DNA from: Glaciimonas sp. PAMC28666
GTDB lineage: Bacteria > Pseudomonadota > Gammaproteobacteria > Burkholderiales > Burkholderiaceae_D
Direction: 5' to 3'
NCBI RefSeq assembly: GCF_016917355.1
Contig: NZ_CP070304.1
Span: forward strand, 2,728,001-2,792,000
Length of the DNA: 64,000 nucleotides
Part shown: positions 15,208 to 22,308 of the stretch, piece by piece
How the letters are laid out: every line of letters starts with the position of its first letter
Position numbering within the stretch: position 1 is the first letter of the stretch
Position numbers and translations under genes: made by a program
Notes under the pieces: generated by a model
What the model was told of the DNA's origin: nothing
The model's database searches: none
Seen by the model: the letters and a program-made list of their open reading frames with translations, nothing else

Positions 15208-15490
15208 GGAACTAGAGCAATTCCAAGCTGATTTACTTCAATCGGTAAAGGAAATGAAAGCAGGGAAGGTTGCGCGCTCCACCGTTGTTGCTGTCTCGGA
15301 GATTGCTAAGGCTCGAACACAATCGGGCTTGTCGCAATCGCAGTTCGCGATACTTATGGGTGTTTCTGTGCGTACCTTGCAAGAATGGGAGCAGGGCCGC
15401 CGTAGTCCATCAGGTGCAGCGAGAACGTTATTGAATATAGCTTTGCGTCATCCAGAGGTGTTGCTGGAAGAGTCACAGCACGCGGCATAA
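15200..15490 (+). CDS. HigA/NadS-type antitoxin with helix-turn-helix
   Basis: 96 residues from an ATG with AAGGAGG nine bases upstream. The helix-turn-helix region is IAKARTQSGLSQSQFAILMG-VSVRTLQEWEQGRRSPSG, at about residues 36-73. This subgroup of antitoxins (N-terminal FQADLLQSVKEMKAG) pairs with the RelE/HigB toxin encoded just before it. It should bind the toxin and repress the shared promoter. Confidence 0.9.
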   Translation: MDKELEQFQADLLQSVKEMKAGKVARSTVVAVSEIAKARTQSGLSQSQFAILMGVSVRTLQEWEQGRRSPSGAARTLLNIALRHPEVLLEESQHAA

Positions 15491-15613
15491 TTATTACTAC
15501 ACGGTGCTGGGACTGCGGCAAAGTCGCCCCTAGCGGAAAATTACCCGCCGCCGCGGTTCCCTTTGTTGATAAGGGATCGCCTATGGGAAAAACTGCTAGC
15601 GAACCCTAGTAAC

Positions 15614-16645
15614 TTATGTGCCTAGCCCCACCCAGGGTGGTTTTTTCAGCAGAAAGGCAGCGTTGTTTATGCTATAAGTTCGTTTCAGTTTACCTGTGAT
15701 CTCGTAGACAAGTTGAAGTGCTGCTTCGTAATTCTCCACAGCCTCGAAAATTTCTATGTCGGCTTCCCCATATCGGAGCTTGATCGCTCGATGCTCTTCA
15801 GGCAATTTTGCTAAGACCGACTTCGTGACATTCAACCCAAATTTGCCTGAAGCTGTGGATAGTTTAATGAGGTTATGGCCCCGCGATTCGCTCTCGTTTT
15901 GCCTCAGGAATACTTTGAACGATTTCTCGACTGCCAGATGTAGCTCCCAGCATCCAACCGCAGCCACGGCAGTATCTAAGCTCAATATATCGGCCACTGC
16001 TTTTTCGATATGCCACCACACTCCAGCTGCCATTTTTTCTGCTTCATCTGGAAGGTCCGCTGCAGCTTGAAGAGCAAGGTTTATGCTCCTAGTCCTGGAA
16101 ACGATGAGATCCACACGCTTCTCAATTTTAATGCGCTCACCTTTCGGAAGTGCATCAAAATTGGGGCAGGTCGGGAAGAAAGATTTCAAATTTTCCGATT
16201 CATGGATCGAGTCTGGGAATGTTATCCAACAAGTTTCACCTTCGACGTGTACTTTTGTCACCGCGACTGGTACTTCAATTTTGATCGGCGTCCGGTACAT
16301 TAGCACTATGCCACTGAAAGTTTCACGAACGACCTCGAAGTGGGCGGTGCCATAGCGTTCTTGATACCATTCGCGAATTACAATGACTAAGGCCGTGAAC
16401 CACTCTTTTTCCAAGAAGTTCTCTTTCGAGTCGTTAAATGGCAGTTTCTCAATGCCATCCTTAACAAACCAAATCGCAGACTGGAGAGGGCGCTTGTTAA
16501 GCGGGAGGTTGTTCATCGCAAAATTTGAGTCAAACAGCTCGAGCCAATGGCTGCCAACTTTTACCAATTCTTCCAGATCAAATTTCATTTCGACCTCCAC
16601 CGAGTCTCCTATTTGGTAACCATCATTAAGTTTTAATTTTAACAA
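15614..16645 (-). CDS. Hypothetical protein with a HEPN-like C-terminal region
   Basis: 343 residues, otherwise unrecognised. Residues about 230-262 (GCWELHLAVEKSFKVFLRQN, then GHNLIKL) resemble the conserved core of HEPN domains. The classical R-x4-6-H nuclease motif is not obvious, so catalytic activity is doubtful. It is transcribed alone, towards the toxin-antitoxin operon and next to integrase. This edge of P2-like prophages is known to carry variable anti-phage genes, so a defence role is a reasonable guess only. Confidence 0.6.
   Translation of the reverse strand: MLKLKLNDGYQIGDSVEVEMKFDLEELVKVGSHWLELFDSNFAMNNLPLNKRPLQSAIWFVKDGIEKLPFNDSKENFLEKEWFTALVIVIREWYQERYGTAHFEVVRETFSGIVLMYRTPIKIEVPVAVTKVHVEGETCWITFPDSIHESENLKSFFPTCPNFDALPKGERIKIEKRVDLIVSRTRSINLALQAAADLPDEAEKMAAGVWWHIEKAVADILSLDTAVAAVGCWELHLAVEKSFKVFLRQNESESRGHNLIKLSTASGKFGLNVTKSVLAKLPEEHRAIKLRYGEADIEIFEAVENYEAALQLVYEITGKLKRTYSINNAAFLLKKPPWVGLGT
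15628..15646 (+). terminator. Terminator after the HigB/HigA-type operon
   Basis: A short stem CCACCC-A-GGGTGG (realistically a CCAC/GTGG stem with a small loop) is followed by six T. It overlaps the last codons of the convergent HEPN-like gene. Confidence 0.55.
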
Positions 16646-16666
16646 CTAAATTTTATATGTGCAATC

Positions 16667-17887
16667 TCAGATCAGATCGACGTACTCGTCGTTTCTTATG
16701 GTCATCTCGGGAATTTTATCAATCCAGTCCGCCCATATTTGCAGCATCTGCCGACGTTCTGTCAAATACTCAGCATGGTTGTAAGCGGCTTTAGTCTTGT
16801 TGTCTTCTACATGGGCCAATTGGCGTTCAATCCATTCCGTTCGATAGCCCATTTCATATAACTGCGTCGAGGCCGTAGCGCGAAAGTCATGTCCAGTCCA
16901 TAACCCGGAACTGTAGCCCATATTTTCCAGCGCACGATTGATTGTGGTCGCGCTCATAACGTCACTCGGACGACGAAAATTCGGAAATAGCCACTCACCA
17001 GCGCCGGTAATTCTCTTCAACTCTTCCAAAATAGCTACCGCTTGTTGAGGCAACGGTACCCAGTGCGTCCGGCGCATTTTCATGCGTTCTGCAGGAATTT
17101 TCCATTCTCCTGCCACCAGGTCGAACTCGTTCCATGATGCTTTGCGTAACTCTACCGTACGCACAAAGGTATAGAGTATCAGACGCATTGCAAGAACTGT
17201 TGTCCGGTTACCGCCGTATTCTCTGACCCTTGCCAAAAAATCGCCGATATCTTCCCTTGTCATCGCTTTGCTATGGTTAACCTTTGGTCGATGCAGCGCA
17301 CCTTTTAGGGCCGCAGCCGGATCCCCATCGGCACGTAAAGTGACGACCGCATGGCGAAATACGGCAGAACACCACTGACGCAACATAAGTGCGTAGGAAG
17401 CCGCTCCACGTTTCTCCATAGTTTGCAGAACGTCGAGTAAGTGAGCGGCCGTGACACTTCGGATTGGCAAACGTCCGATTTTAGGAAACGCGTTTTGCTC
17501 GAATGCGCTGGTCATTTGCTTAAGAGAGTAGGGCGTCAGCTTGTCCGCTTTCTTATCCAGCCATTCGCGGGTGACAGCCTCGAATGTAGTGGCCCGCGAA
17601 ACGGCTTGCCGTAATTTGTCTGTTTGCTTTTCGTGTGTGGGATTAATCCCCAGCTTGACCATTTCACGAGCGCGTTCCCTCTCTCGTCGTGCTTCAGAAA
17701 GTGAGATCGCAGGATATTCGCCAATAGTGTAGCGACCGTCTTTTTCTGGTGTTAGCCAGAAACGATAGCGCCAATATTTGGAACCGGAAGGGCGAACCTC
17801 CAAGTACAAGCCGTTACCATCTTGAAGAATGTAAGGTTTGTCGGTCGGTTTGGCGGTGCGGATTTTTGTATCAGTGAGTGATGGCAT
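16667..17887 (-). CDS. Prophage integrase, P4-type tyrosine recombinase
   Basis: 406 residues. The N-terminal arm-binding domain (LTDTKIRTAKPTDKPY, DGNGLYLEV) is of the DUF4102 type. The catalytic domain shows Arg243 (FVRTVELR), His333 and Arg336 (GHDFRAT), His359 (QLAHVED) and the probable nucleophile Tyr369 (AAYNHAEY). This family usually targets tRNA genes; here the junction is the start of trpG. It is encoded on the same strand as trpE, 175 bases downstream of the trpE stop. A 10-bp inverted repeat abuts its start codon. Confidence 0.96.
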   Translation of the reverse strand: MPSLTDTKIRTAKPTDKPYILQDGNGLYLEVRPSGSKYWRYRFWLTPEKDGRYTIGEYPAISLSEARRERERAREMVKLGINPTHEKQTDKLRQAVSRATTFEAVTREWLDKKADKLTPYSLKQMTSAFEQNAFPKIGRLPIRSVTAAHLLDVLQTMEKRGAASYALMLRQWCSAVFRHAVVTLRADGDPAAALKGALHRPKVNHSKAMTREDIGDFLARVREYGGNRTTVLAMRLILYTFVRTVELRKASWNEFDLVAGEWKIPAERMKMRRTHWVPLPQQAVAILEELKRITGAGEWLFPNFRRPSDVMSATTINRALENMGYSSGLWTGHDFRATASTQLYEMGYRTEWIERQLAHVEDNKTKAAYNHAEYLTERRQMLQIWADWIDKIPEMTIRNDEYVDLI

Positions 17888-17932
17888 ACCGGATAACGAG
17901 GATTTGTGTCCTGTAGGTTATCCGGTTTTTTT
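17888..17932. promoter_or_regulatory. Hairpin with T-run abutting the integrase start
   Basis: ACCGGATAAC (17888-17897) and GTTATCCGGT (17917-17926) form a perfect 10-bp stem; AGGA/TCCT can extend it inside. On the plus strand a run of seven T's follows the stem, giving terminator form, but no plus-strand gene ends here. On the minus strand the stem ends directly against the integrase ATG, so it could hide the start codon. It may also be a protein-binding or attachment arm site. Confidence 0.7.
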
Positions 17933-17987
17933 GTTGCTGTCAGTAAACTTTAGTGAACGTCTAAGGATACTATCGCTAGGTTCTACG

Positions 17988-18062
17988 GGGCAGAGAGGCG
18001 AAATGTCGAACGATTACGAGTGCTGCTGAACGTGAATGATAGTTATCGATCATGAGTAACAT
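17988..18062 (-). pseudogene. trpG: 5' fragment of trpG cut by prophage insertion
   Basis: The ATG overlaps the trpE stop (TGATG), as expected for trpE-trpG coupling. The first eight codons read MLLMIDNY, identical to the usual N-terminus of betaproteobacterial and pseudomonad TrpG ([14 protein letters not shown]). The frame then reads HSRSAALVIV and stops at 17988. TrpG is the glutamine amidotransferase subunit of anthranilate synthase. The rest of the gene should lie beyond the left end of the prophage, outside this window. Confidence 0.85.
18039..18062. other. Prophage-host junction (attachment site region)
   Basis: Host sequence can be followed through codon 8 of trpG, and phage sequence begins at about 18,038. 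The shared core is therefore expected within this stretch, probably including ATGATCGATAACTA. The opposite junction is not in the window, so the core length cannot be set. Confidence 0.75.
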
Positions 18063-19576
18063 CAGATTTCTCCATCCAGACCATCTTGCACTTGTTCGGC
18101 GGCGCGGAGGACTGCGCGGGCTTTATTTTCGGTTTCTTCCCATTCGGTCTCAGGTACCGAGTCAGCGACAATACCGGCGGCGGCTTGCACATACAGCATG
18201 CCGTCTTTAATGACACCGGTGCGTATCGCGATGGCGACGTCCATCTCGCCACCAAACGATAAATAGCCGCAAGCGCCGCCGTAAATGCCGCGTTTGGTTA
18301 ATTCCAGTTCGTCGATCACTTCCATCGCCCGCACTTTTGGTGCGCCCGAAAGGGTGCCGGCGGGGAAGGTGGCTTTGAGGACATCCAGATTGGATAAGCC
18401 TGATTTCAACACGCCTTCGACGTTGGACACAATGTGCTGCACGTGAGAATATTTTTCGATGACCATCTGATCGGTGACTTTGACACTGCCTGTTTCGGCA
18501 ATACGCCCGATATCATTGCGGGCCAGATCAATCAGCATCACGTGTTCCGCGATTTCTTTTGGATCGGCCAATAGCTCAATGGCTAACTGTTCGTCGCGCT
18601 CTGGCGTGGAGCCGCGTGGACGGGTTCCTGCCAGCGGACGGATGGTGACTTTACGTTTTCCATCAGCGTTTGCGGTCGGCGCGGCGGTTTGCTCGTTGCG
18701 GACCAGAATTTCTGGCGATGAACCAACAATTTGCATATCGCCAAAATTGTAGAAGTACATATAAGGCGACGGATTTAACGACCGCAATGCGCGATACAGC
18801 ATCAGCGGTGAATCGACGTAGGGCTTTTTGATACGCTGGCCAATTTGGACCTGCATCAAATCGCCCGCCATAATGTATTCCTTGGCTTTGGCAACGGCTT
18901 TAAGATAATCCGGTTTTTTGAATTCGCGGATGGTCTCTGTCCGTACGGATGCGGATGTCACCGGCGCATCGGCCGGACGGCGCAACATGGTGCGCAATTC
19001 TTTCAAGCGCTGGCGCCCTTTGGAAAACGCTTCAGGCTGGGTCGGGTCGGTATACACGATCAGATACAGTTTGCCGGACAGATTGTCGATGACGGCTAAT
19101 TCTTCGGTTAGCAGTAGCTGAATGTCGGGCAGGCCCAAATCATCTTTTGGGGCTGTGTTCGCCAGGCGCTTTTCGATGTGACGCACCGTGTCATAGCCGA
19201 AATAGCCAGCTAGCCCGCCGCAAAAACGCGGCATGCCGGGACGGGTCGCAACCTTGTAGCGGGATTGAAATTCGCTGATAAAGTCGAGCGGATTGCCTTC
19301 CAGGCTCTCGATGATCTTGTCATTCTGAACGACCTCAATGCGAGTGCCGTAACTACGCAGTAGCGTTGAGGCAGGCAAGCCGATGAAGGAGTAACGTCCA
19401 AAGCGCTCACCACCAACCACGGATTCGAGCAAGAACGTATTTTTGCCAGTTTGTTGGGTTTGCGCGAGCTTCAGATACAGCGTTAACGGGGTTTCGAGAT
19501 CAGCCAATGCTTCGGCGATCAGGGGGATGCGGTTGTAGCCTTGTGCGGCCAGCGATTTGAATTCGAGTTCGGTCAT
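18062..19576 (-). CDS. trpE: Anthranilate synthase component I
   Basis: 504 residues, normal length. TrpE makes anthranilate from chorismate with ammonia from TrpG, the first step of tryptophan synthesis. The LLES tryptophan-feedback motif is at residues 49-52. The chorismate-binding C-terminal domain includes [27 protein letters not shown], and [22 protein letters not shown]. It is preceded by a leader peptide with clustered Trp codons and a T-run region. The next operon gene, trpG, is interrupted after eight codons by the prophage. Confidence 0.98.
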   Translation of the reverse strand: MTELEFKSLAAQGYNRIPLIAEALADLETPLTLYLKLAQTQQTGKNTFLLESVVGGERFGRYSFIGLPASTLLRSYGTRIEVVQNDKIIESLEGNPLDFISEFQSRYKVATRPGMPRFCGGLAGYFGYDTVRHIEKRLANTAPKDDLGLPDIQLLLTEELAVIDNLSGKLYLIVYTDPTQPEAFSKGRQRLKELRTMLRRPADAPVTSASVRTETIREFKKPDYLKAVAKAKEYIMAGDLMQVQIGQRIKKPYVDSPLMLYRALRSLNPSPYMYFYNFGDMQIVGSSPEILVRNEQTAAPTANADGKRKVTIRPLAGTRPRGSTPERDEQLAIELLADPKEIAEHVMLIDLARNDIGRIAETGSVKVTDQMVIEKYSHVQHIVSNVEGVLKSGLSNLDVLKATFPAGTLSGAPKVRAMEVIDELELTKRGIYGGACGYLSFGGEMDVAIAIRTGVIKDGMLYVQAAAGIVADSVPETEWEETENKARAVLRAAEQVQDGLDGEI

Positions 19577-19684
19577 GTTTCTCTCCAGACCGCTATTGTA
19601 AAACAGCGGTGGTCGACTTTAAAAAAACGTTGTCTGTGATCATCTCTAAAATAGACGAAATTACGGACAGCGGCGATCAGCGGG
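19577..19684 (-). promoter_or_regulatory. trp attenuator region
   Basis: Between the leader peptide stop and trpE lie a minus-strand run of seven T (19621-19627) after a weakly paired stem, and a clear stem ACCGCT/AGCGGT (about 19589-19610) directly before the trpE ribosome site. This layout fits transcription attenuation by ribosome stalling on the leader. I could not fix the alternative pairings by eye. Confidence 0.6.
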
Positions 19685-19771
19685 TTACTTAGCCCAGGAT
19701 TGCCAGCGTCGCCAGAGCCAGGCCTCGGAGGCGGCTAATGGGACAATACGTTTTTTTTCGAGAAACATCAT
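19685..19771 (-). CDS. trpL: trp operon leader peptide
   Basis: A 28-codon frame (MMFLEKKRIVP... ending WQSWAK) contains four Trp codons in nine positions (W18, W20, W23, W26). It lies 108 bases upstream of trpE. This is the hallmark of a ribosome-mediated attenuation leader: scarce charged tRNA-Trp stalls the ribosome and allows read-through into trpE. Either of the two tandem ATGs could be used. Confidence 0.85.
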   Translation of the reverse strand: MMFLEKKRIVPLAASEAWLWRRWQSWAK

Positions 19772-19799
19772 TTAAGAAATTTGGTTAAAAAAGTCGATG

Positions 19800-19911
19800 T
19801 TAATAACAGGTATTAATAATAGGTATTAATAAGTGATATTAATTAGTGGTATTAATATTCGGCATTAATACCTGTTGTTAATGCAGTGATCTTAATACGC
19901 GTGGTGTTAAT
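19800..19911. repeat. 13-bp-period TTAAT array upstream of trpL
   Basis: TTAAT occurs at 19800, 19813, 19826, 19839, 19852, 19865, 19878, 19892 and 19907. Seven copies are exactly 13 bases apart, then 14 and 15. The unit is approximately GGTATTAATAnna. It fills the gap between gph and the trp leader, where the trp promoter or operator should be. Confidence 0.9.
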
Positions 19912-19921
19912 ACTTTTTACG

Positions 19922-20593
19922 TTAGAGCGAAATATAGTGCGCTGCGGAAAGCAGCGTAGGTACTATACCATCGGAATCGACGTTTTGTATAGGTTCGCCA
20001 TGATTGTAACCGTAGGGAACGCTTAACACGCGGCAACCGGCTGCGCGGGCGGCCAGAGCATCATTGGAAGAGTCTCCGATGGCGACAACTTGTGCAGGCA
20101 CGCATTGGAATTCGCGAAAAACTTCCAGAAATGGCATGGGATCAGGTTTTTTCCTGGGAAACGAATCGCCGCCATAGGTCAACTCAAAAAAAGCACTCAA
20201 TCCGGTTGTTTTCATCAAGGGTAGTGCAAACGCAATCGGCTTATTGGTGACGCAAGCCAGCCGTAAGCCCATGGCGCGCATCGCTTGCAGTCCTTCCATG
20301 ACGTCAGGATAGAGCGTGGCGAAATGTCCGTTGATGGCGAGATAATGACGTTGATACGCCGCTAACGCTGCATCGAAATGGGCTTCGACTTGTTCAGCAG
20401 AAAAATCGACGCCCAGGACGCGGCGAATCAGGTTTTCCGATCCCTTGCCGACGAAATTGCTGACAGTTTGCAGCGGTAGCGGTGCCAGATCGAAATCGGC
20501 ACGCATGCGATTGATGGCAACCTGAAAGTCTGGCGCGGTATCGAGCATGGTGCCGTCCAGATCAACAATGACCGCTTTAATGCCGGTCAACAT
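19922..20593 (-). CDS. gph: Phosphoglycolate phosphatase
   Basis: 223 residues from the ATG of MLTGIKAVIVDLDGT; the frame extends upstream but the family starts here. HAD-superfamily features: nucleophile Asp11 and Asp13 in VDLDGT, the lysine motif in PRKKPDPMPF and the acidic motif GDSSNDALAARAAG. It removes 2-phosphoglycolate. It follows rpe on the same strand and precedes the trp leader, the rpe-gph-trpE order common in betaproteobacteria. Confidence 0.95.
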   Translation of the reverse strand: MLTGIKAVIVDLDGTMLDTAPDFQVAINRMRADFDLAPLPLQTVSNFVGKGSENLIRRVLGVDFSAEQVEAHFDAALAAYQRHYLAINGHFATLYPDVMEGLQAMRAMGLRLACVTNKPIAFALPLMKTTGLSAFFELTYGGDSFPRKKPDPMPFLEVFREFQCVPAQVVAIGDSSNDALAARAAGCRVLSVPYGYNHGEPIQNVDSDGIVPTLLSAAHYISL

Positions 20594-20681
20594 GGCGTAT
20601 TCTGCAACTTGCGCGTTATTCCGCGCTTGATACCTTGAGCGGCAACGTTGGTCTTTGTTAAAAGTTCCCTCCCATGCAACG

Positions 20682-21365
20682 TCATACCTTTGCCAATTCG
20701 CCGCGCATTGCATCAATCACTGCCTTGTAATCAGGCTTGCCAAAAATGGCTGAACCCGCAACGAACGTATCTGCTCCTGCGGCCGCAGCCTGGGCGATAT
20801 TTTCTATTTTGATGCCGCCGTCCACTTCCAGCATGATATTACGACCGGAATCGTCAATCATGCGACGCACGATAGCGATTTTTCGCAGGGCTTCATGGAT
20901 GAAAGACTGTCCGCCGAAGCCGGGATTAACCGACATGATCAAGATGATGTCGAGCTTATCCATCACGTGTTCAAGATAGTCCAAAGGTGTTGCCGGGTTA
21001 AACACCAACCCTGATTTACATCCGTGATCGCGGATTAATTGCAGGGAGCGGTCGATGTGCTCCGAGCCTTCCGGGTGGAAAGTGATGATATTTGCACCAG
21101 CTTTGGCGAAATCCGGAATGATGCGATCGACCGGCTTGACCATGAGATGAACGTCTATCGGCACCGTGACATGAGGACGAATTGCTTCGCAGACCAGTGG
21201 GCCGATAGTGAGGTTGGGAACGTAATGGTTATCCATGACGTCAAAGTGGATCATATCTGCACCGGCGCTGATAACATTACGCACTTCTTCGCCCAGACGG
21301 GCAAAATCTGCAGAGAGAATACTTGGGGCGATACGGTAGGTTGGTTTGTTTGGCATGGCGGTCAC
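20682..21365 (-). CDS. rpe: Ribulose-phosphate 3-epimerase
   Basis: 227 residues, full length. Interconverts ribulose-5-phosphate and xylulose-5-phosphate in the pentose phosphate pathway. Family motifs are clear: [14 protein letters not shown] at the start, [37 protein letters not shown] and LEVDGGI, carrying the metal-binding His/Asp residues of the TIM barrel. It is the upstream gene of rpe-gph. The bases between it and apaG (21366-21558) hold no gene; the two are divergent. Confidence 0.98.
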   Translation of the reverse strand: MTAMPNKPTYRIAPSILSADFARLGEEVRNVISAGADMIHFDVMDNHYVPNLTIGPLVCEAIRPHVTVPIDVHLMVKPVDRIIPDFAKAGANIITFHPEGSEHIDRSLQLIRDHGCKSGLVFNPATPLDYLEHVMDKLDIILIMSVNPGFGGQSFIHEALRKIAIVRRMIDDSGRNIMLEVDGGIKIENIAQAAAAGADTFVAGSAIFGKPDYKAVIDAMRGELAKV

Positions 21366-21558
21366 TAAATGAGATGATGCATAAAAGATGGGCTATTTTA
21401 CTCCCGGAGTGCCAAATTGGCGGCGTTGTGCTTGCATCGGTCGATAATTTCGTGTGCAATGATCTGCTTGATCCCACAGATCCTGGGAGGCCGTCGCATT
21501 GTGCGTCTGCCAATTCCATAGATGCGCTAAAACTATTGTTTGAAATAAGGAAAATTGC

Positions 21559-21933
21559 ATGTCCGCATACGAATTTACCGTCACAGTCAGAACCCAGTAT
21601 CTGGAAGAGCAATCTGAACCAGATCGGAATCACTATGTCTTTGCCTACGCAATTACCATCAAAAATACCGGTAAGGTGGCAGCGCAACTTATTTCACGCC
21701 ATTGGGTCATTACCAACGCCAATAGCGAAGTCCAGGAAGTCCGCGGTCTTGGCGTAATCGGACACCAACCTTTGCTGCAGCCGGGTGAAAACTTTGAATA
21801 CTCCAGCGGAACTTCGCTGGCAACGCCGCAGGGCTCCATGTCAGGCGAGTTTTTTTGCGTGGCAGAGGATGGCAAACAGTTCGAGTCGCGCGTTCCGGAA
21901 TTTGTTTTATCTCTGCCACGAACGTTGCATTAA
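21559..21933 (+). CDS. apaG: ApaG protein
   Basis: 124 residues, normal length. The family fold is a small beta-sandwich (FTVTVRTQYLEEQSEPDRNHYVFAYAITI, then the segment with SRHWVITNANSEVQEVRGLGVIGHQP). ApaG is linked to Ap4A and magnesium/cobalt phenotypes; its biochemical role is unclear. Divergent from rpe; a GGAAAATTGC stretch precedes the ATG. Confidence 0.96.
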   Translation: MSAYEFTVTVRTQYLEEQSEPDRNHYVFAYAITIKNTGKVAAQLISRHWVITNANSEVQEVRGLGVIGHQPLLQPGENFEYSSGTSLATPQGSMSGEFFCVAEDGKQFESRVPEFVLSLPRTLH

Positions 21934-22001
21934 TGCATGTTTGGGAATGCGGTTGCGCCCACGGTGTAAGTAATATCAGGTGGCAATCAGGCGGGATGAG
22001 G

Positions 22002-22067
22002 CATCAAGCAGGCATCAACCGGACATCAATCAGACATCAATCAGACATCAATCAGACATCAATCCGC
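22002..22067. repeat. 11-bp tandem repeat (CATCAA unit), six copies
   Basis: CATCAA recurs at 22002, 22013, 22024, 22035, 22046 and 22057, exactly 11 bases apart, with the consensus CATCAATCAGA. A degenerate seventh unit follows. It lies between apaG and the convergent small gene at 22150. No coding or terminator role is evident. Confidence 0.9.
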
Positions 22068-22149
22068 CAATCAGGCTGATAACAGTCTGGCGACATTGAT
22101 AATCGTCGTATTGCGTGGGTAAATGTCGTTTGCTTAGCGTTCGATGGCG

Positions 22150-22296
22150 TTACGTTGCGCTTTTATCGCCACTTTTCTTTGGTGGCGGCGATTTACGTGG
22201 TGGTGTGTGATCAGGTTTGGCGCCTGACATGGTCCACCAGACAATAAACACGAATAAGAAGAAGGCCGCACTAGCCTCAAGTATTATTAACCACAT
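22150..22296 (-). CDS. Small single-span membrane protein
   Basis: 48 residues: one N-terminal hydrophobic segment (LIILEASAAFFLFVFIVWW) and a Pro/Lys-rich cytoplasmic-type tail (PPRKSPPPKKSGDKSAT). GAGG stands seven bases before the ATG. Short proteins of this design appear at this position in related bacteria as I remember them, but no function is known. It is divergent from mltA; its ribosome site reaches to the mltA start codon. Confidence 0.75.
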   Translation of the reverse strand: MWLIILEASAAFFLFVFIVWWTMSGAKPDHTPPRKSPPPKKSGDKSAT

Positions 22297-22308
22297 AAAG
22301 AATCCTCA

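Noticed and set aside
17938-17990. tRNA fragment as the attachment site next to integrase
   Set aside because: No tRNA-like arms or CCA end are present; the trpG start explains the junction better.
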